Assembly: GCA_963675135.1 (NCBI GenBank)
Contig: OY776123.1
Span: 994,501-1,058,500, forward strand
Source: Galeopsis tetrahit
Lineage: Eukaryota > Streptophyta > Magnoliopsida > Lamiales > Lamiaceae
Direction: 5' to 3'
Length of the DNA stretch: 64,000 bases
Numbering within the stretch: position 1 is the stretch's first letter; each line of letters opens with the position of its first letter. The position numbers and the translations under genes are program-made. This document shows positions 11,775-23,017 of this stretch, piece after piece. Below the pieces are notes generated by a model. That model was not told where the DNA came from, did no database searches, and saw only the letters and a list, made by a program, of their open reading frames with translations.

Positions 11775-12913
11775 TAAGCGGACGTTGTGGAAAATTGTCA
11801 TTTTTTTCATTACTTTGAAAATCGATTCTATGATATAGACACTTAAGACCCTCCCCATGATTTCTCTAGCATTACAACTTTTACCACAATGATACTTGTC
11901 ATAAATCAAATTGTTTCTAGTAGGAAGGGTCTCCATGCCCCCATTTTATTAATTGAAAGACTTATTTGTTTTAACAGGGTTCAATTTATACCTAAAACAA
12001 TAATTTAGTGGTCAAATTGCACCTTATCTCTTCTAAATTCATTGTATAGTAAAATTGCTTTTAGTCGAAAAGACCATTCGTTGAAACTATGTACCAATGC
12101 AGTAGCACAGCCGCCGTTGGCTTTGCCCGACCCCTCGACAGTTGGTTGATGCACAAGACATATATACAACCAAAACTCATGTAATAATTCAACAAACCTT
12201 TACATGTGATGGTAATTTTCTTACATGGGTTTCATAGTACACTGAGAATTAACACCAAAGGGGCCACATAATACATTCTCCATGGTTTACTAGGGGGGAG
12301 GGGGACTTATAAACACATTAAACTTCCAACATTTCTATATGTACAAAGGTAATAAATAAAATTATGTACGATACGCTCGATTACCATTTAATTGTGTTGT
12401 TGCATCCCGTTCCTGCAAATACAGATTTATGTTTAGTATATACTGAAATTGAGCTAATAAAGCAGCACTAATGGTTAACATGATGTAAACTATTATCTAA
12501 ACCAGAAGCCAACAGTCTTAGTAAACGGTCAGGCGTATTGAATTTATCCACTGTTCTTCACGAAAAGCTTCAGTTAAACTTGTACGCAGTTGCATCCTAT
12601 AAACTCGTTATCATAAAAACTATGGACGCAAATATACTGATTTATAAAATTCTATTTCAGTCTTAAGAATCGTCATCTTTGATATTCTTTAACTCAGAAA
12701 TAGGCAGATACTTGTGCACCAGTTGCACCGTGCAAGTCAAGTGCATTTTTAAATGGTACTGATTGTTTTACTAAAAGGTATTAGTGGGTCAGTATTAGCT
12801 GTGCAGCACGGTGCAACTGGTGATATATAGAAGGATTGTAATAATAATATTCTGGGAAACTGAGAGATGAGGCCGTGAGAGATATCATACCACATAAACC
12901 CGTCTGAAGAACA
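11775..12913. other. 3' flank and likely 3' UTR of the UPF0183 gene
   Basis: The stretch adjacent to 12914 should be 3' UTR of the - strand gene. It contains a small inverted-repeat element at 12717-12822, described separately. The remainder (11775-12400) is A/T-rich with no coding signal. Confidence 0.5.
12717..12822. repeat. Short MITE-like element with near-perfect inverted ends
   Basis: The left end CACCAGTTGCACCGTGC is the exact reverse complement of the right end GCACGGTGCAACTGGTG. The interior has GATTGTTTTACTAAAAGGTATTAG-like sequence. Related, more decayed sequence is visible in intron 1 of the aldolase gene (about 8245-8450) and intron 2 (about 7680-7735). Confidence 0.75.
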
Positions 12914-15900
12914 TTAAGATTGAAAAAGAGTCACAGTTGCAATGTAACCATTTTTCATCACCTGAAAACATCGATTTACATACTTATTAAGACAAAAGGA
13001 AGAAGCAAATAGAAAAAAAAGTCATAATTTAAATTAATTGGTCTGAGTAAATGCTTCACCTCGAAGGCAATGTTGGGGTATCCGTACACAAATGTAGACC
13101 CAAAAGGATTGCTTGTAGACCCCTGTGTTTGGATGGCAGCTCTCCCACTATCCCCAAGAATTTCCTGCAATATATATGTTGTAACTATTACTACTTTGAA
13201 ACTCTTATCATGAGAAGGAAGGGTCAAACAAGTAGAAATAAAACGGAATTTGGTCCACACAGGACCTGAAAAATAGTACAACTATAGATTAGGGAATTGT
13301 AAGATTTCAGGCCCTGAATTGATATACTAACTCCTAATAAAATTCAAAAGTGCTAAATCTCCACATCCATACTAAAAAACGGCTTGTTAAATTAAACAGA
13401 AGCCAATGTGCAGAATAGGTATCACCTTAACTTGCTCCCACTTTGTGCTCGGTGTAATGGCACATTTTGAGGTATTCACGTCTTGATGAAATGACCCATC
13501 ATCTGACAGTTTTTTATCCCCAAAAAAAATCAGTTTATGTATTTACACAATTGTATGTCCATAACAAGAGATGACTGAGAATACTTACAGTCAGGACCAC
13601 ATATCACAAAGTTGCATTTCATATACGAGTTGAAATCGTAATGCCCCGGGAAGTTTGTGTGCAGGACAAACTTCTTAACTTTATGAGTCTGTGAATCAAT
13701 TAAAATCAATTTAGATATCTTACTAATAAACTAATGCAATAAGAACGGAAAATTGTTTTTTTAGTCCTGTCGACTTTGACGAATTGAAAATTGTCCAACA
13801 ATTTGGTCCAGTAACCAGCTTTTTAAGGGGTGAGACACCCGGTTGACCAATCAGACTTTGTCACATGGACAAAGCAAACTCTGTCACGTCAGTGTCAACC
13901 GGATGTTTCACCTCCTACAGTCAGTTACCAGAAGGAAATTACAGTACTATTTTCAATTCGTGAAAGTAGACAGTACTTGAACAAAAATAGGGATAACGTA
14001 AGGGACTAAAAAATATTTTCCGTAAGAAGAATTTTTTTATTGTAGAAGATAAACTAAACCTGTCCATCAAATAAAATGTCTAACCCACGCGTGAAATAAT
14101 TGTAGAAGTAGTCACCACAAAGGGTGCTTCTTGGCTTAGGATCTGAAGCAGAATGGATTACCATTTGATCCACCTGTGAATCAAAACCATCAATTCAGTA
14201 TATGAGATCCAGAAATTCAAGGAAATTCCTTAATTAATGACGAATAATTTAATTTATAGTGAGGGCTCATGAACTGAAAAGATGACAATCTGTTATAATA
14301 CCTGCTTCTGATGAATTCCACACGGGCGGCCAAGTTCTGTCCACACATCCTATGAATAAGGGAAATTATGCCCAACGATTAATTTAGTAGAGAAAGAAAG
14401 ACGGACTAGGAGCAATAAAAAAATCATAATAAAATAATTGGTGTATTGCATGTCAAGTAAATGGGAGAATTGGATGAATAAGGTAAAACAAACAAACTAC
14501 GATCATACAGTTGGTGATAGGTATCTTTTTCTTTCTTTACTCATCATATCTGGAGGATCACTAAGTAATTGCTAAAACAGAACTGTAATCTGGAGGCAAT
14601 CGAGCAAAATTGAAAATCTAGAAATAATATCCAAGTAAAAAGGAAGATCGTGCACATTATCTCACTTCAGCATGTATTTAAAATTAAGAAATCTCTGAAT
14701 TATCTCAAATATTTCATATCAAATCTTAATCAATAGAATCCAACTACCCTCTAATAATCAAAATAATATAATGTACAAATTGAACAGTCTCGTTTAAGAA
14801 GATGGAGAGAAGGAAGAGGAACAAAATAAAATGGCAAAACACATTTGCAAATTCGAACAATACAGAAGAAGCAAATTTCATTTGAAAGTTCATACCTGTG
14901 GAGATGCACCAAAAGGTATATGCTGACCTCCAACTGTAAACCACAATTCTTCCCCCAACTGTTCAACAAAGATGACAGAAAGTGTAGATTCATATATGAT
15001 AAAATGTATAATTAACTGGTTTTTACATGCATAATCTCTCACTAAACAAATCACGAGATGACTCAAAGCATATCCAGGTTAATCACCATCATAAGCAACA
15101 TTATATTCGCATAAAATATCAGACACAGTGAAGTTTATAGCAACTTAGCAAATATCTTACCTTCACTTGCAGTTCTTCCATATAGAGGCTGCCTGTTGCC
15201 AATGGAGGTACAGTTGCCTTCATCATTGAAGATCCTACGCCAACCTTACGGTCTGTAGAAGAATCGTACACCGAAACGCGGCAAGTTACCGGGGTTGTTC
15301 CATCGGGAAACTCTAAAGGGAGTTCAGCTGTGAAAGAAGAAGTGAAATTCCCACTGAGCACTTTGCATTAGGGATTTTGTTCAAATAAAACAGGATATTA
15401 AAAACAATACCTTCCCGATTATGACAGCACTCTGCATACTGTGTGGGGATAGGGAATGCAAAGGACAATCCCTGTAAAATGAATCCATCAAAGATTGCTC
15501 AATGATATAATAGGGGGAAATTGTTTTTTAGGCCCGTAACTTGGGGGATAGCAGTTGTAGGACATTTTGTTTGCGGGCTGGCACATTTAGGGAATACTAA
15601 TATTTTAACTTTCGCATATTTAGGCCAAATTGGCCCGAAACACCACATTCGGGCTTAAGTGTCACATGCTGCTCACGTGCTTGTCCTAAATGTATGGAAA
15701 TTAAATAAATGATGCCCTAAAGTTGCCAGCCCAAAACACCATAATTAAAATTTACGAACCTAAATGTGCCAAATTAAGATTTAAAGGCATAAATGTGCCA
15801 ACACACACACACACACCCAATAGTTACAGTCCTAACAAACAATTATTCCAATATAATAGGTGAAGAAATTTTTAAGCTGTTCCAAATGATTAGAAATATC

Positions 15901-17894
15901 AGACAAACTTACTGGGTAGAACAGAGTGTATACACCCCTATCCTTGTCATAAATTCCGGGATATGTCGGCCCGAAAAGAGCATACACGGCTACAAAAGTT
16001 GCTAGTGTTGAAGATCCTCTACAAGTAAAAATAAAGCTTCAGAAAACAGCACTTTTGCATGAAAATAAGTGAAGGTTAAAAGCACAAATACCTACCCAAT
16101 CAATGAAGTGGCATATCGTATTTGAAGCCGCTTGACATCAAAGATTTCAATAAGACGCAGACGCTGGAATAAAGCAATATAAAAAGATAAGGATAAGCTA
16201 TATAAGTGCAACAACACAAATATTCAGCAAGGAATGCTATTTGATCAGGAAAAAAAAAGTTCATCTTTTTCAAATAAAACCAAATATCATCTTAAGAGAA
16301 AGTACCTGCGACCAAGGATCAAACCGAAGATGAAACCCATGGTCAGGGAAGCTGATAACAATGTCTAGTTTCAGAGGCTCCTACAGGAGGACATAGGGAT
16401 ACGAATAAGAAGCTGATATTGCATTAAACAATTATGCTTGTGCCAATATTAATTAAATCAGATGACTGTGTGAACGTAGAATTATGCTTCCGATTGAGTA
16501 ACTTTTTTGTCGATATCATACCAATAGGTATGTCACGACAAAAACTTCTTTACGTATTAACAAATCCAAAAAAAAATTATACGCATTTATAAAATGTTTT
16601 CACATCAAATGTAAAATTTGCAAACATAGCAGTACTCCATCCATGCTACCACATTAGATGTAAAAGTTCAATTTACGAAAGTTCTAGAAAATAATAAAAC
16701 TTACCAAAATATACATAACGACAAAATTAGGAGCAAAAGCAAGAGAATTAATACATCACGCGACAAATATGGCGACCGTTAGAACTTTTTAAAGGTTGTT
16801 ACACTAGAATTTCCCAGAAAGCATAATCCTCAAACAGAAGAGAACAAGAGAATTAATACATCACACGACAAATAAAATATGGCGGCCGTTCCAACTTTTT
16901 AAAGATTGTTACACTAGAATTGCCCAGAAAGCATAATCCTCAAACAGAAGAGAACAAGAGAATTAATACATCACACGACAAATAAAATACGGCGGCCATT
17001 AGAACTTTTTAAAGATTGTTACACTAGAATTGCCCAGAAAGCATAATCCTCAAACAGAAGAGAACAAGATAAAAATCTGCATGCACGCAACGAGCAATAA
17101 ACAATATTACTCCAACATGATAGTAATAACTAATCTAAACCAAAATCAATCAAGCAAACCTCATCATAGTACTTCACATGAACAACGTCATAAATGCTGG
17201 GCTGTTGCTCTATTTGAGCAAAAGCTTCACATATCGGCATCCCTGAAATCACCAGCAGAAATACATCAGTACACCAATTAGAGAAGATTGGAATCTAAAC
17301 AAACCCGGTTGGGATTTCAGTAAAACATGTTGTATTATGCACTTCTTAGATACGAGAGAGGTGTAATTAACCACCATTAAGTTAACATCATTAAGTTTCT
17401 CTTCTCTTTCTTATCTTAATGTAAGAGACGTTACATCATCATTATGTAACAGTAAATTTCAATCCAGTCAAAAAAAAGCCCAATTAAAACGTTTAAGAGT
17501 TCCTTAACAAGAATCATCTTACATAATTAACTACAAAAACTTAACAAGAAATAGAATATCTGATTCTGAATCAACGCCCAATTAACAGCTACAATTTCAT
17601 AACCTTTTACCTTTGATCCTAAATCATCATCTTACCCACTTAACAACTAAAATTCCGATCACGAAATAACCAATAAATAGTTAAATACACAAGAATCTGA
17701 AACAGCATATAAAATTTGTCAATATTTCTGCTGAGAGCCAGTAATGAAACCCTTACAAATTTAGAAATAATAAACCTATATAAGGTGAATTAAGATTTAC
17801 CGAGAGAGAAAGGGCCAAGGCCGACTCCAGGGCGAAGATCCAGTACGATGGAGACCATCGCAGTGCTCTCACACCTCCTTCGATTTCTCTGCAT
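12914..17894 (-). CDS. UPF0183 / PHAF1 family protein
   Basis: Fourteen exons on the - strand: 17801-17894, 17160-17242, 16306-16380, 16096-16163, 15913-16018, 15411-15471, 15161-15327, 14896-14958, 14302-14349, 14060-14173, 13589-13688, 13426-13502, 13060-13164, 12914-12961. They join in phase to 402 aa. The start is the first ATG, reading MQRNRRRCEST and then the family opening LDLRPGVGLGPFSLG. Other landmarks are MPICEAF, ISFPDHGFHLRFDPWSQ, FGPTYPGIYDK, LPLEFPDGTTPVTCRVS, NPFGSTFVYGYPNIAFE and a C-terminal VTLFQS. This matches the UPF0183 family (plant At3g51130 type; animal PHAF1/C16orf70), nearly full length. Animal PHAF1 binds phosphoinositides on autophagosomes with BCAS3; a similar role in plants is inference only. 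Introns hold several repeats. Confidence 0.95.
13751..14022. repeat. Inverted-repeat element in a UPF0183 intron
   Basis: The outer ends read TTTTTTTAGTCC and, inverted, GGGACTAAAAAA. Inside, a GACTTTGACGAATTGAAAAT segment has an imperfect inverted partner ATTTTCAATTCGTGAAAGT. It lies wholly in the intron between the exons at 13589-13688 and 14060-14173. Type unclear; there is no coding capacity. Confidence 0.7.
15515..15810. repeat. Decayed inverted-repeat element in a UPF0183 intron
   Basis: Segments such as GCACATTTAGG and CCTAAATGTGCC, and GGGCTGGCA and TGCCAGCCC, occur in opposite orientations across this stretch, with a short (AC)n run at 15801-15816. It appears to be a degenerate foldback repeat and stays within the intron between the exons 15411-15471 and 15913-16018. 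Confidence 0.5.
16741..17065. repeat. Minisatellite, three copies of 105-110 bp, in a UPF0183 intron
   Basis: The phrase AAGAGAATTAATACATCAC begins at 16741, 16846 and 16956, and the third unit ends at about 17065. Units 2 and 3 are 110 bp and almost identical; unit 1 is 105 bp and lacks a 5-bp insertion. The array lies in the intron between exons 2 and 3 of the UPF0183 gene. Confidence 0.92.
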
Positions 17895-18554
17895 GATTCC
17901 TTTTCCAGCCGACGAAGCTAATTCAAAACCTCAAATTGAACTGAGTTAGGGTTGAATCGGTGATCGTGATGAAGAAAAACTGATAAATGAATATGAAAAG
18001 CTTCCGATTTCCTCCCTTCACATATATGTTACCAAACAAATTTGCATTGCTTGAATTGAGAGAGAACTAGGTTTGCTTGAAGATTTGACAAAAGTGAATG
18101 AATGATGAGGTAAGCGAATTGTTGATCGGTGTATCGTATGTGTGTGTATATATATATTTTTATTTTATTTTATAATGCATGAAAATATTTGAAAGATTTT
18201 TTTTGTTGGAAAATATTTGAAAGTTTAAATTGTTATGAAATATACCCTCGGTTGTAAGAGTGATGTTTATAAAGGGTCGAGTTAGAGGTTAGAGATCGAG
18301 GCGTCGTTAAAACTCTGTTCGAAAAAACTCTCGATAGGAATAAAACTCGGAATAAGTAAAAAAGATACACCCCATGGAACGATCAAACAAACACAATAAA
18401 AATTCGTAAAAATCAACCAAACACAAATCGAAAAAAAAAAAGGACTCATGGGGAATCAAAAGTATCGTCCCATTTACGAAGCGATAAGGTTCATCTCATT
18501 GGCGGCGACGAGGAATGCATGCAGGTTCAATTCTTTCGACAAGCATATTCGTTA
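17895..18554. other. Upstream region of the UPF0183 gene
   Basis: The first ~200 bp should be 5' UTR and promoter for the - strand gene. A (TG)n/(TA)n run at about 18137-18155 is a microsatellite. No coding sequence is seen. Confidence 0.5.
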
Positions 18555-19873
18555 TCCCTCCGTCTACAAAACATATTCACACATACTTTATAAAAATCAT
18601 CATCCTTCAACCAACACTTAATTACTCAAAGGGAAAATATCAATTTTGGTCATCCAGTTTTACCTCTTTTCATATTTGATCACCCACATTTGATCACTAT
18701 CAAAATTGGTCACTCACTTATTATATTCTATCAAAATTGATAATTCCGTTAGTCAATCTGTTATTGACTAACGGAGAAAGAGTTTTGAGCTCAAAATTTT
18801 CAAAACATTAAAAACTTCTGATGCATCTTCTACAAACTAATGAAACAAACGCAGTAGCAAGAATGAAACATGTGGAACCTACCGGAGCGTGAATACCCAT
18901 TGAAGAATCTTAGTTTTATCTTATAGATCAGAAGGAATTCTCATTATATTTATCCGTAATAGGTCAAAAGAATTCTCATGCATCTTGAAATTTTCATTAT
19001 ATTTATTCTTTATTAGAAAGAATTCTCATGCATCTTCTGGAACGTGATTCAATCAACTTGCTGGGTAGTCAAAAAGACCAAAATTGATATTTTTCCAAAT
19101 TTATATCTCCAATTATTATACAAATTCAATATGAGTTGTTAAAAAAAACAAGAGTACAAAGTTTCATTCTATCTTGAGTTTCTCATTTTCCTGTAAAATA
19201 AAAAGTAAACCGAGTTTCTCATTTTCCTGTAAAATAAAAAGTAAACCAACAACAAATGAATTCATGAGTTAAATAATTATTAAAAACTTACTGAAATTTT
19301 TTTGACTACCAGCAAAGTTGATTGAATCACGTTCTAAAAAGTAAACCAACAACAAATGAATTCATAATTGAGTTAAATAATTATTATTAAAAATTTATTG
19401 AAATTTTTTTGACTACCCAGCAAGTTGATTGAATCACGTTTGAGAATTCTTTCTAATCAAGGATAAATATAATGAAAATTCCGCATGAGAAAGCGTTTCA
19501 CATGTTTCATTCTTACTACTGCGTTTGTTTCATTAGTTTCTAGAAGATGCATCAAAAGTTTTTAATGTTTTGAAAATTTTGAGCTCAAAACTCTTTCTCC
19601 GTTAGTCAATGACAGATTGACTAACGGAATGATCAATTTTGATAAAATATAATAAGTGAGTGACCAATTTTGATAGTGATCAAATGTGGGTGACCAAATA
19701 TGAAATGAAGTAAAACTCGGTGACCAAAATTGATATTTTCCCTTACTCAAATTACCATCAACTTTATTCACAGTGGACCCTACAATATCTTACGATATCT
19801 TTATTTTATCTATTTTTTTCTTAAAACATGTGCCCCATTTTAATGTGACTACACAATTGGTGGATGAAGGGAG
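18555..19873. mobile_element. Stowaway-like MITE interrupted by a Mutator foldback element
   Basis: The left end TCCCTCCGTCTAC (after TA at 18553-18554) and right end GATGAAGGGAG (before TA at 19874-19875) bound a MITE split by the element at 18631-19742. The flanking parts match an uninterrupted copy at 32261-32475, for example CACTTAATTACTCAAATT and CTTAAAACATGTGCCCCA. Confidence 0.85.
18631..19742. mobile_element. Mutator-like foldback element, 1112 bp, 9-bp TSD
   Basis: It begins GGGAAAATATCAATTTTGG and ends with the inverted CCAAAATTGATATTTTCCC. The arms stay complementary for several hundred bases (for example TCAAAATTTTCAAAACATTAAAAA on the left and its partner near 19560). TTACTCAAA flanks it exactly at 18622-18630 and 19743-19751, and a 9-bp duplication is typical of Mutator superfamily elements. 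The middle contains internal direct repeats around AAAAGTAAACCAACAACAAATG. It has no transposase. Confidence 0.9.
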
Positions 19874-21350
19874 TAATAAATTATATTTGGGTGAAAAAAT
19901 AACTTTTGACACCAAGATTAAGAATAAGTACAATATATTGGAGTGAAAACATGGGACAAATTAACTCACCCCTAATTTTGTACTATTTATCATGCATTTG
20001 TATGATTGTGGCCCGGGATTAATGCAAGACCCGCTAATTTTGTACTATTTATCATGCATTTGTATGACTAATAGTCCTAGGGGAGGGGTGAGTTAATTTG
20101 TCCCATATTTTCCCATCCATCAATCCAAACTAGCCCTTAGTCATACAAATACATGATAAATAGTACAAAATTAGCGGGCATTGCATTAATCCCGGACCAC
20201 AATCAATCAAACCAAACATTTGATTCGTTGGGAATAAAAAGGCAATCAAGCCTAATCCAACCCAATCAAACAAACCAAACTAGACTAATTAACACCCATG
20301 CATAATTATCAAGGATAACAATCTCGGGCCAATTATAATCACGGGCTAAATTCAAGTAAATCAAACATGAGAATTATAGAGATAAAACAATATATCCTAT
20401 CTAATCTAATAAACCAAACATGCCCTTAATTTTAATTAAATATTTGAAGTATTTATTCAATTTAATTATAATCTTCCTTTTCTAAATACAGTAGTATATT
20501 TGTCTTATTCCTTTTCTTCTTCTTTTTCCAAAAAAGCACATATTGAATTTTGAAAATTGAAGAAACTTATTAATACTCCAGGTTAATAAATTTAAAAAAT
20601 CAAAGTTCATAACTCATTAATATTCAAGATTGTATCCATAGATTTGACAGTCCAAATGCATTAATCATCAGTAACTAACAGTAATAATTAATTTCATGTG
20701 CAATTAACTAGTCAATTAATTTCATATATATATATATATATATATATTCGTTAATAATAAATGGTTAATCTCATGTGCACGAATGAACTAATTAATTGAT
20801 CAATCATACCATATATATTAAACAGAATATAATTTAAATATAGTAATAGAATATAAAATGAAGGCTTCCAGAGTATGGGGGTTTATTCATAAATATATAC
20901 ATTCAAAAAAATTGTTATGTTTTATGAAACATTTATCAAGCATCAACGTATCATTTATTTTACAAACATTATACAAAGTATTTTTCTTATATGTCACATG
21001 ATTACAATTGAACTCTTTATTTTTTTCTTTAAATTGGAAATTTAATAGTATAGTTTTATGAACAATAAAATAAAAATCTAAGTGGGTTAACACAAACAAT
21101 GAAAAGTAAAGATATATATTTAATTATAGATTTCTTAAAACCAATTTGTAAACAACATTTATTGTGTATTTGCACGGTATTGAATCAAGATAAATAATTT
21201 ACAATCCTCTTGTGCTCTCAACATTCTTATATACTATCTGTCAAGGACAATCAACCATTTCAACTAAAACTTCAACCTACCTCTGGGTCGTCATACGTGT
21301 CAGGGCAAGAAGGTTGCACCAGTTTGTTATTAAGTCTTTAGACCCTTGTC
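19874..21350. other. Intergenic repeat-rich spacer
   Basis: At 19950-20107 a GGGACAAATTAACTCACCCCT segment is mirrored by AGGGGTGAGTTAATTTGTCCC, enclosing two copies of an ATTTTGTACTATTTATCATGC motif; a third, inverted copy of that motif follows at about 20140-20180. A (TA)n microsatellite is at about 20726-20748. No gene was found. Confidence 0.65.
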
Positions 21351-22015
21351 ACCTAAGCTATCACTTGTCACTCCCTAAGGACACGATCAATGTAATCTAT
21401 ACAATTTGTGTTGCAAGCGTTATTTAATGAGTTTTTGACATAATAATAAACACAAATCAAAATTCAACAATAATAATCTCTCTCCTCATAAACACTCTTA
21501 ATTTTTTCAATGCAAACAAACTAGATAACTAATACCTCACCACACAAATTCACTGTTTGATTAGTCCATCTCAGTCGGTTAAAGTCTCATAAAACAAAAC
21601 GACTACCAATACAATATATTTTTGTTAAAAAAATGTAATCACATATCACAACGACCACCTACTTATCACTCTCTGAAGACACGATCAATGTAATGTGTAC
21701 AACTCTATGAGTCGTTGACATACTAATTAACAAAATTTCAAAATTTATCAATACTACTCTCTCTCCTCATAAACACTCAAAATTTTCAATGCAACCAAAC
21801 ACCCACACAAATTCACCGTTTAATTAGTCCATCTCAACCGCTTAACATCTTATAAAACAAAACGACTATCAATATTGTAATCTTCTATTTTTTTTTTCAG
21901 ATTAAACACTCAAGATTTTCAATGCAATTAAACTAGATAATTAATACCTCCCCATACAAATTCACCGTTTGATCGGTCCAACAACTCAGTCGGTTAACGA
22001 CTATCACTATCGTTT
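21351..22015. repeat. Degenerate tandem repeat, about 2.5 copies
   Basis: The phrases GACACGATCAATGTAAT, CTCTCTCCTCATAAACACTC and ACAAATTCACYGTTTGATTAGTCC recur in the same order at about 21360-21612, 21658-21873 and, without the first part, 21900-22010. Copies differ by many substitutions and indels, so this is an old array. Confidence 0.75.
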
Positions 22016-23017
22016 TTTTCTACTTTGTTTTCTTCAATATTCTTCTATTTAAAAAAAAAAAAATTCCTTAAATATTTATTCCCTTTTTTTATAAAGTTTT
22101 TCGGTTTTCACAATTATTTTTATTTACAATTTCTTAATTATTAAAAGTAAAAGTTGTGCAACTATATTTTCAATCAACTAGCACTCATTTAATTAGGCCA
22201 TAATTTAATCTTTGTCCTTATCATGATTTTAATTAAACGGCTAATAAATGTTTTCTATATTATTCTATAAAGTATATGTTCTCTATATCATTATACAAAC
22301 TTCTAGAAATATTGTATACTCAATAATATTTCACCACTTCATGTTAATTATATTAATTTCAATTTCTTATGTTTATTTTTTATAATTTTATAAACATTTT
22401 AAAATACAACTTATATATGCATACCTCATGCAAAATATTATTAGACAAAGACTCACATATTACAACCATACACAAATAACAACACATTCTCTTATTCAAT
22501 CTGAACTTATGCGAGTTTGTCGATATTGTTGAAGATAACATGAATTATCAAATACATTAATTATATAAAATCTTATTAAGTAATAATATATTTTTTTTAA
22601 ATCCCATGAAATTCGCCATGGAACGTTTGTTAGGGAAAGTAAAAAGCCACAAAATTTGACCTCCTAATCACGTGTATTCCCATTCGAAGCGGGCCCACGA
22701 GGAACTGAGTGTTGACTCCCAAAACGCTACTATTATTCCACATGTAATGTAATGTAATTTCATCAAAAACTCGAACGAAGTGGCGGGCCCCACTCACAAA
22801 TTCCACTTCTCGCCGAAAGATAAATCATTTTATTATAAAGGGGAGAAAATGTTGGGTTGTTTAGCAATTGTTTACAGCTGCATAAACAGTACCCACTGAT
22901 TCATCCCCCCTTACCCACCGAATCGAATTATGTTTCTGAGTTCCAGTGGAACGTTGCTCGTGTTTTGATCGATTATTGCGGCGAGGATTCGTTGATTTTG
23001 AGGTTTTTCGTTTTGAA
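22016..23017. other. Spacer and probable promoter of the C3H44-like gene
   Basis: This is A/T-rich to about 22620, then more G/C with GAAGCGGGCCCAC and GTGGCGGGCCCCAC, which are TCP-like GGGCCCAC sites often found before housekeeping genes. The 5' UTR probably begins within 22840-23017. An upstream in-frame GTG is not used in my model. Confidence 0.5.

Noticed and set aside
22946..23017. In-frame extension upstream of the C3H44-like start
   Set aside because: It begins with GTG, not ATG; the first ATG at 23018 gives the family-like MEK start.
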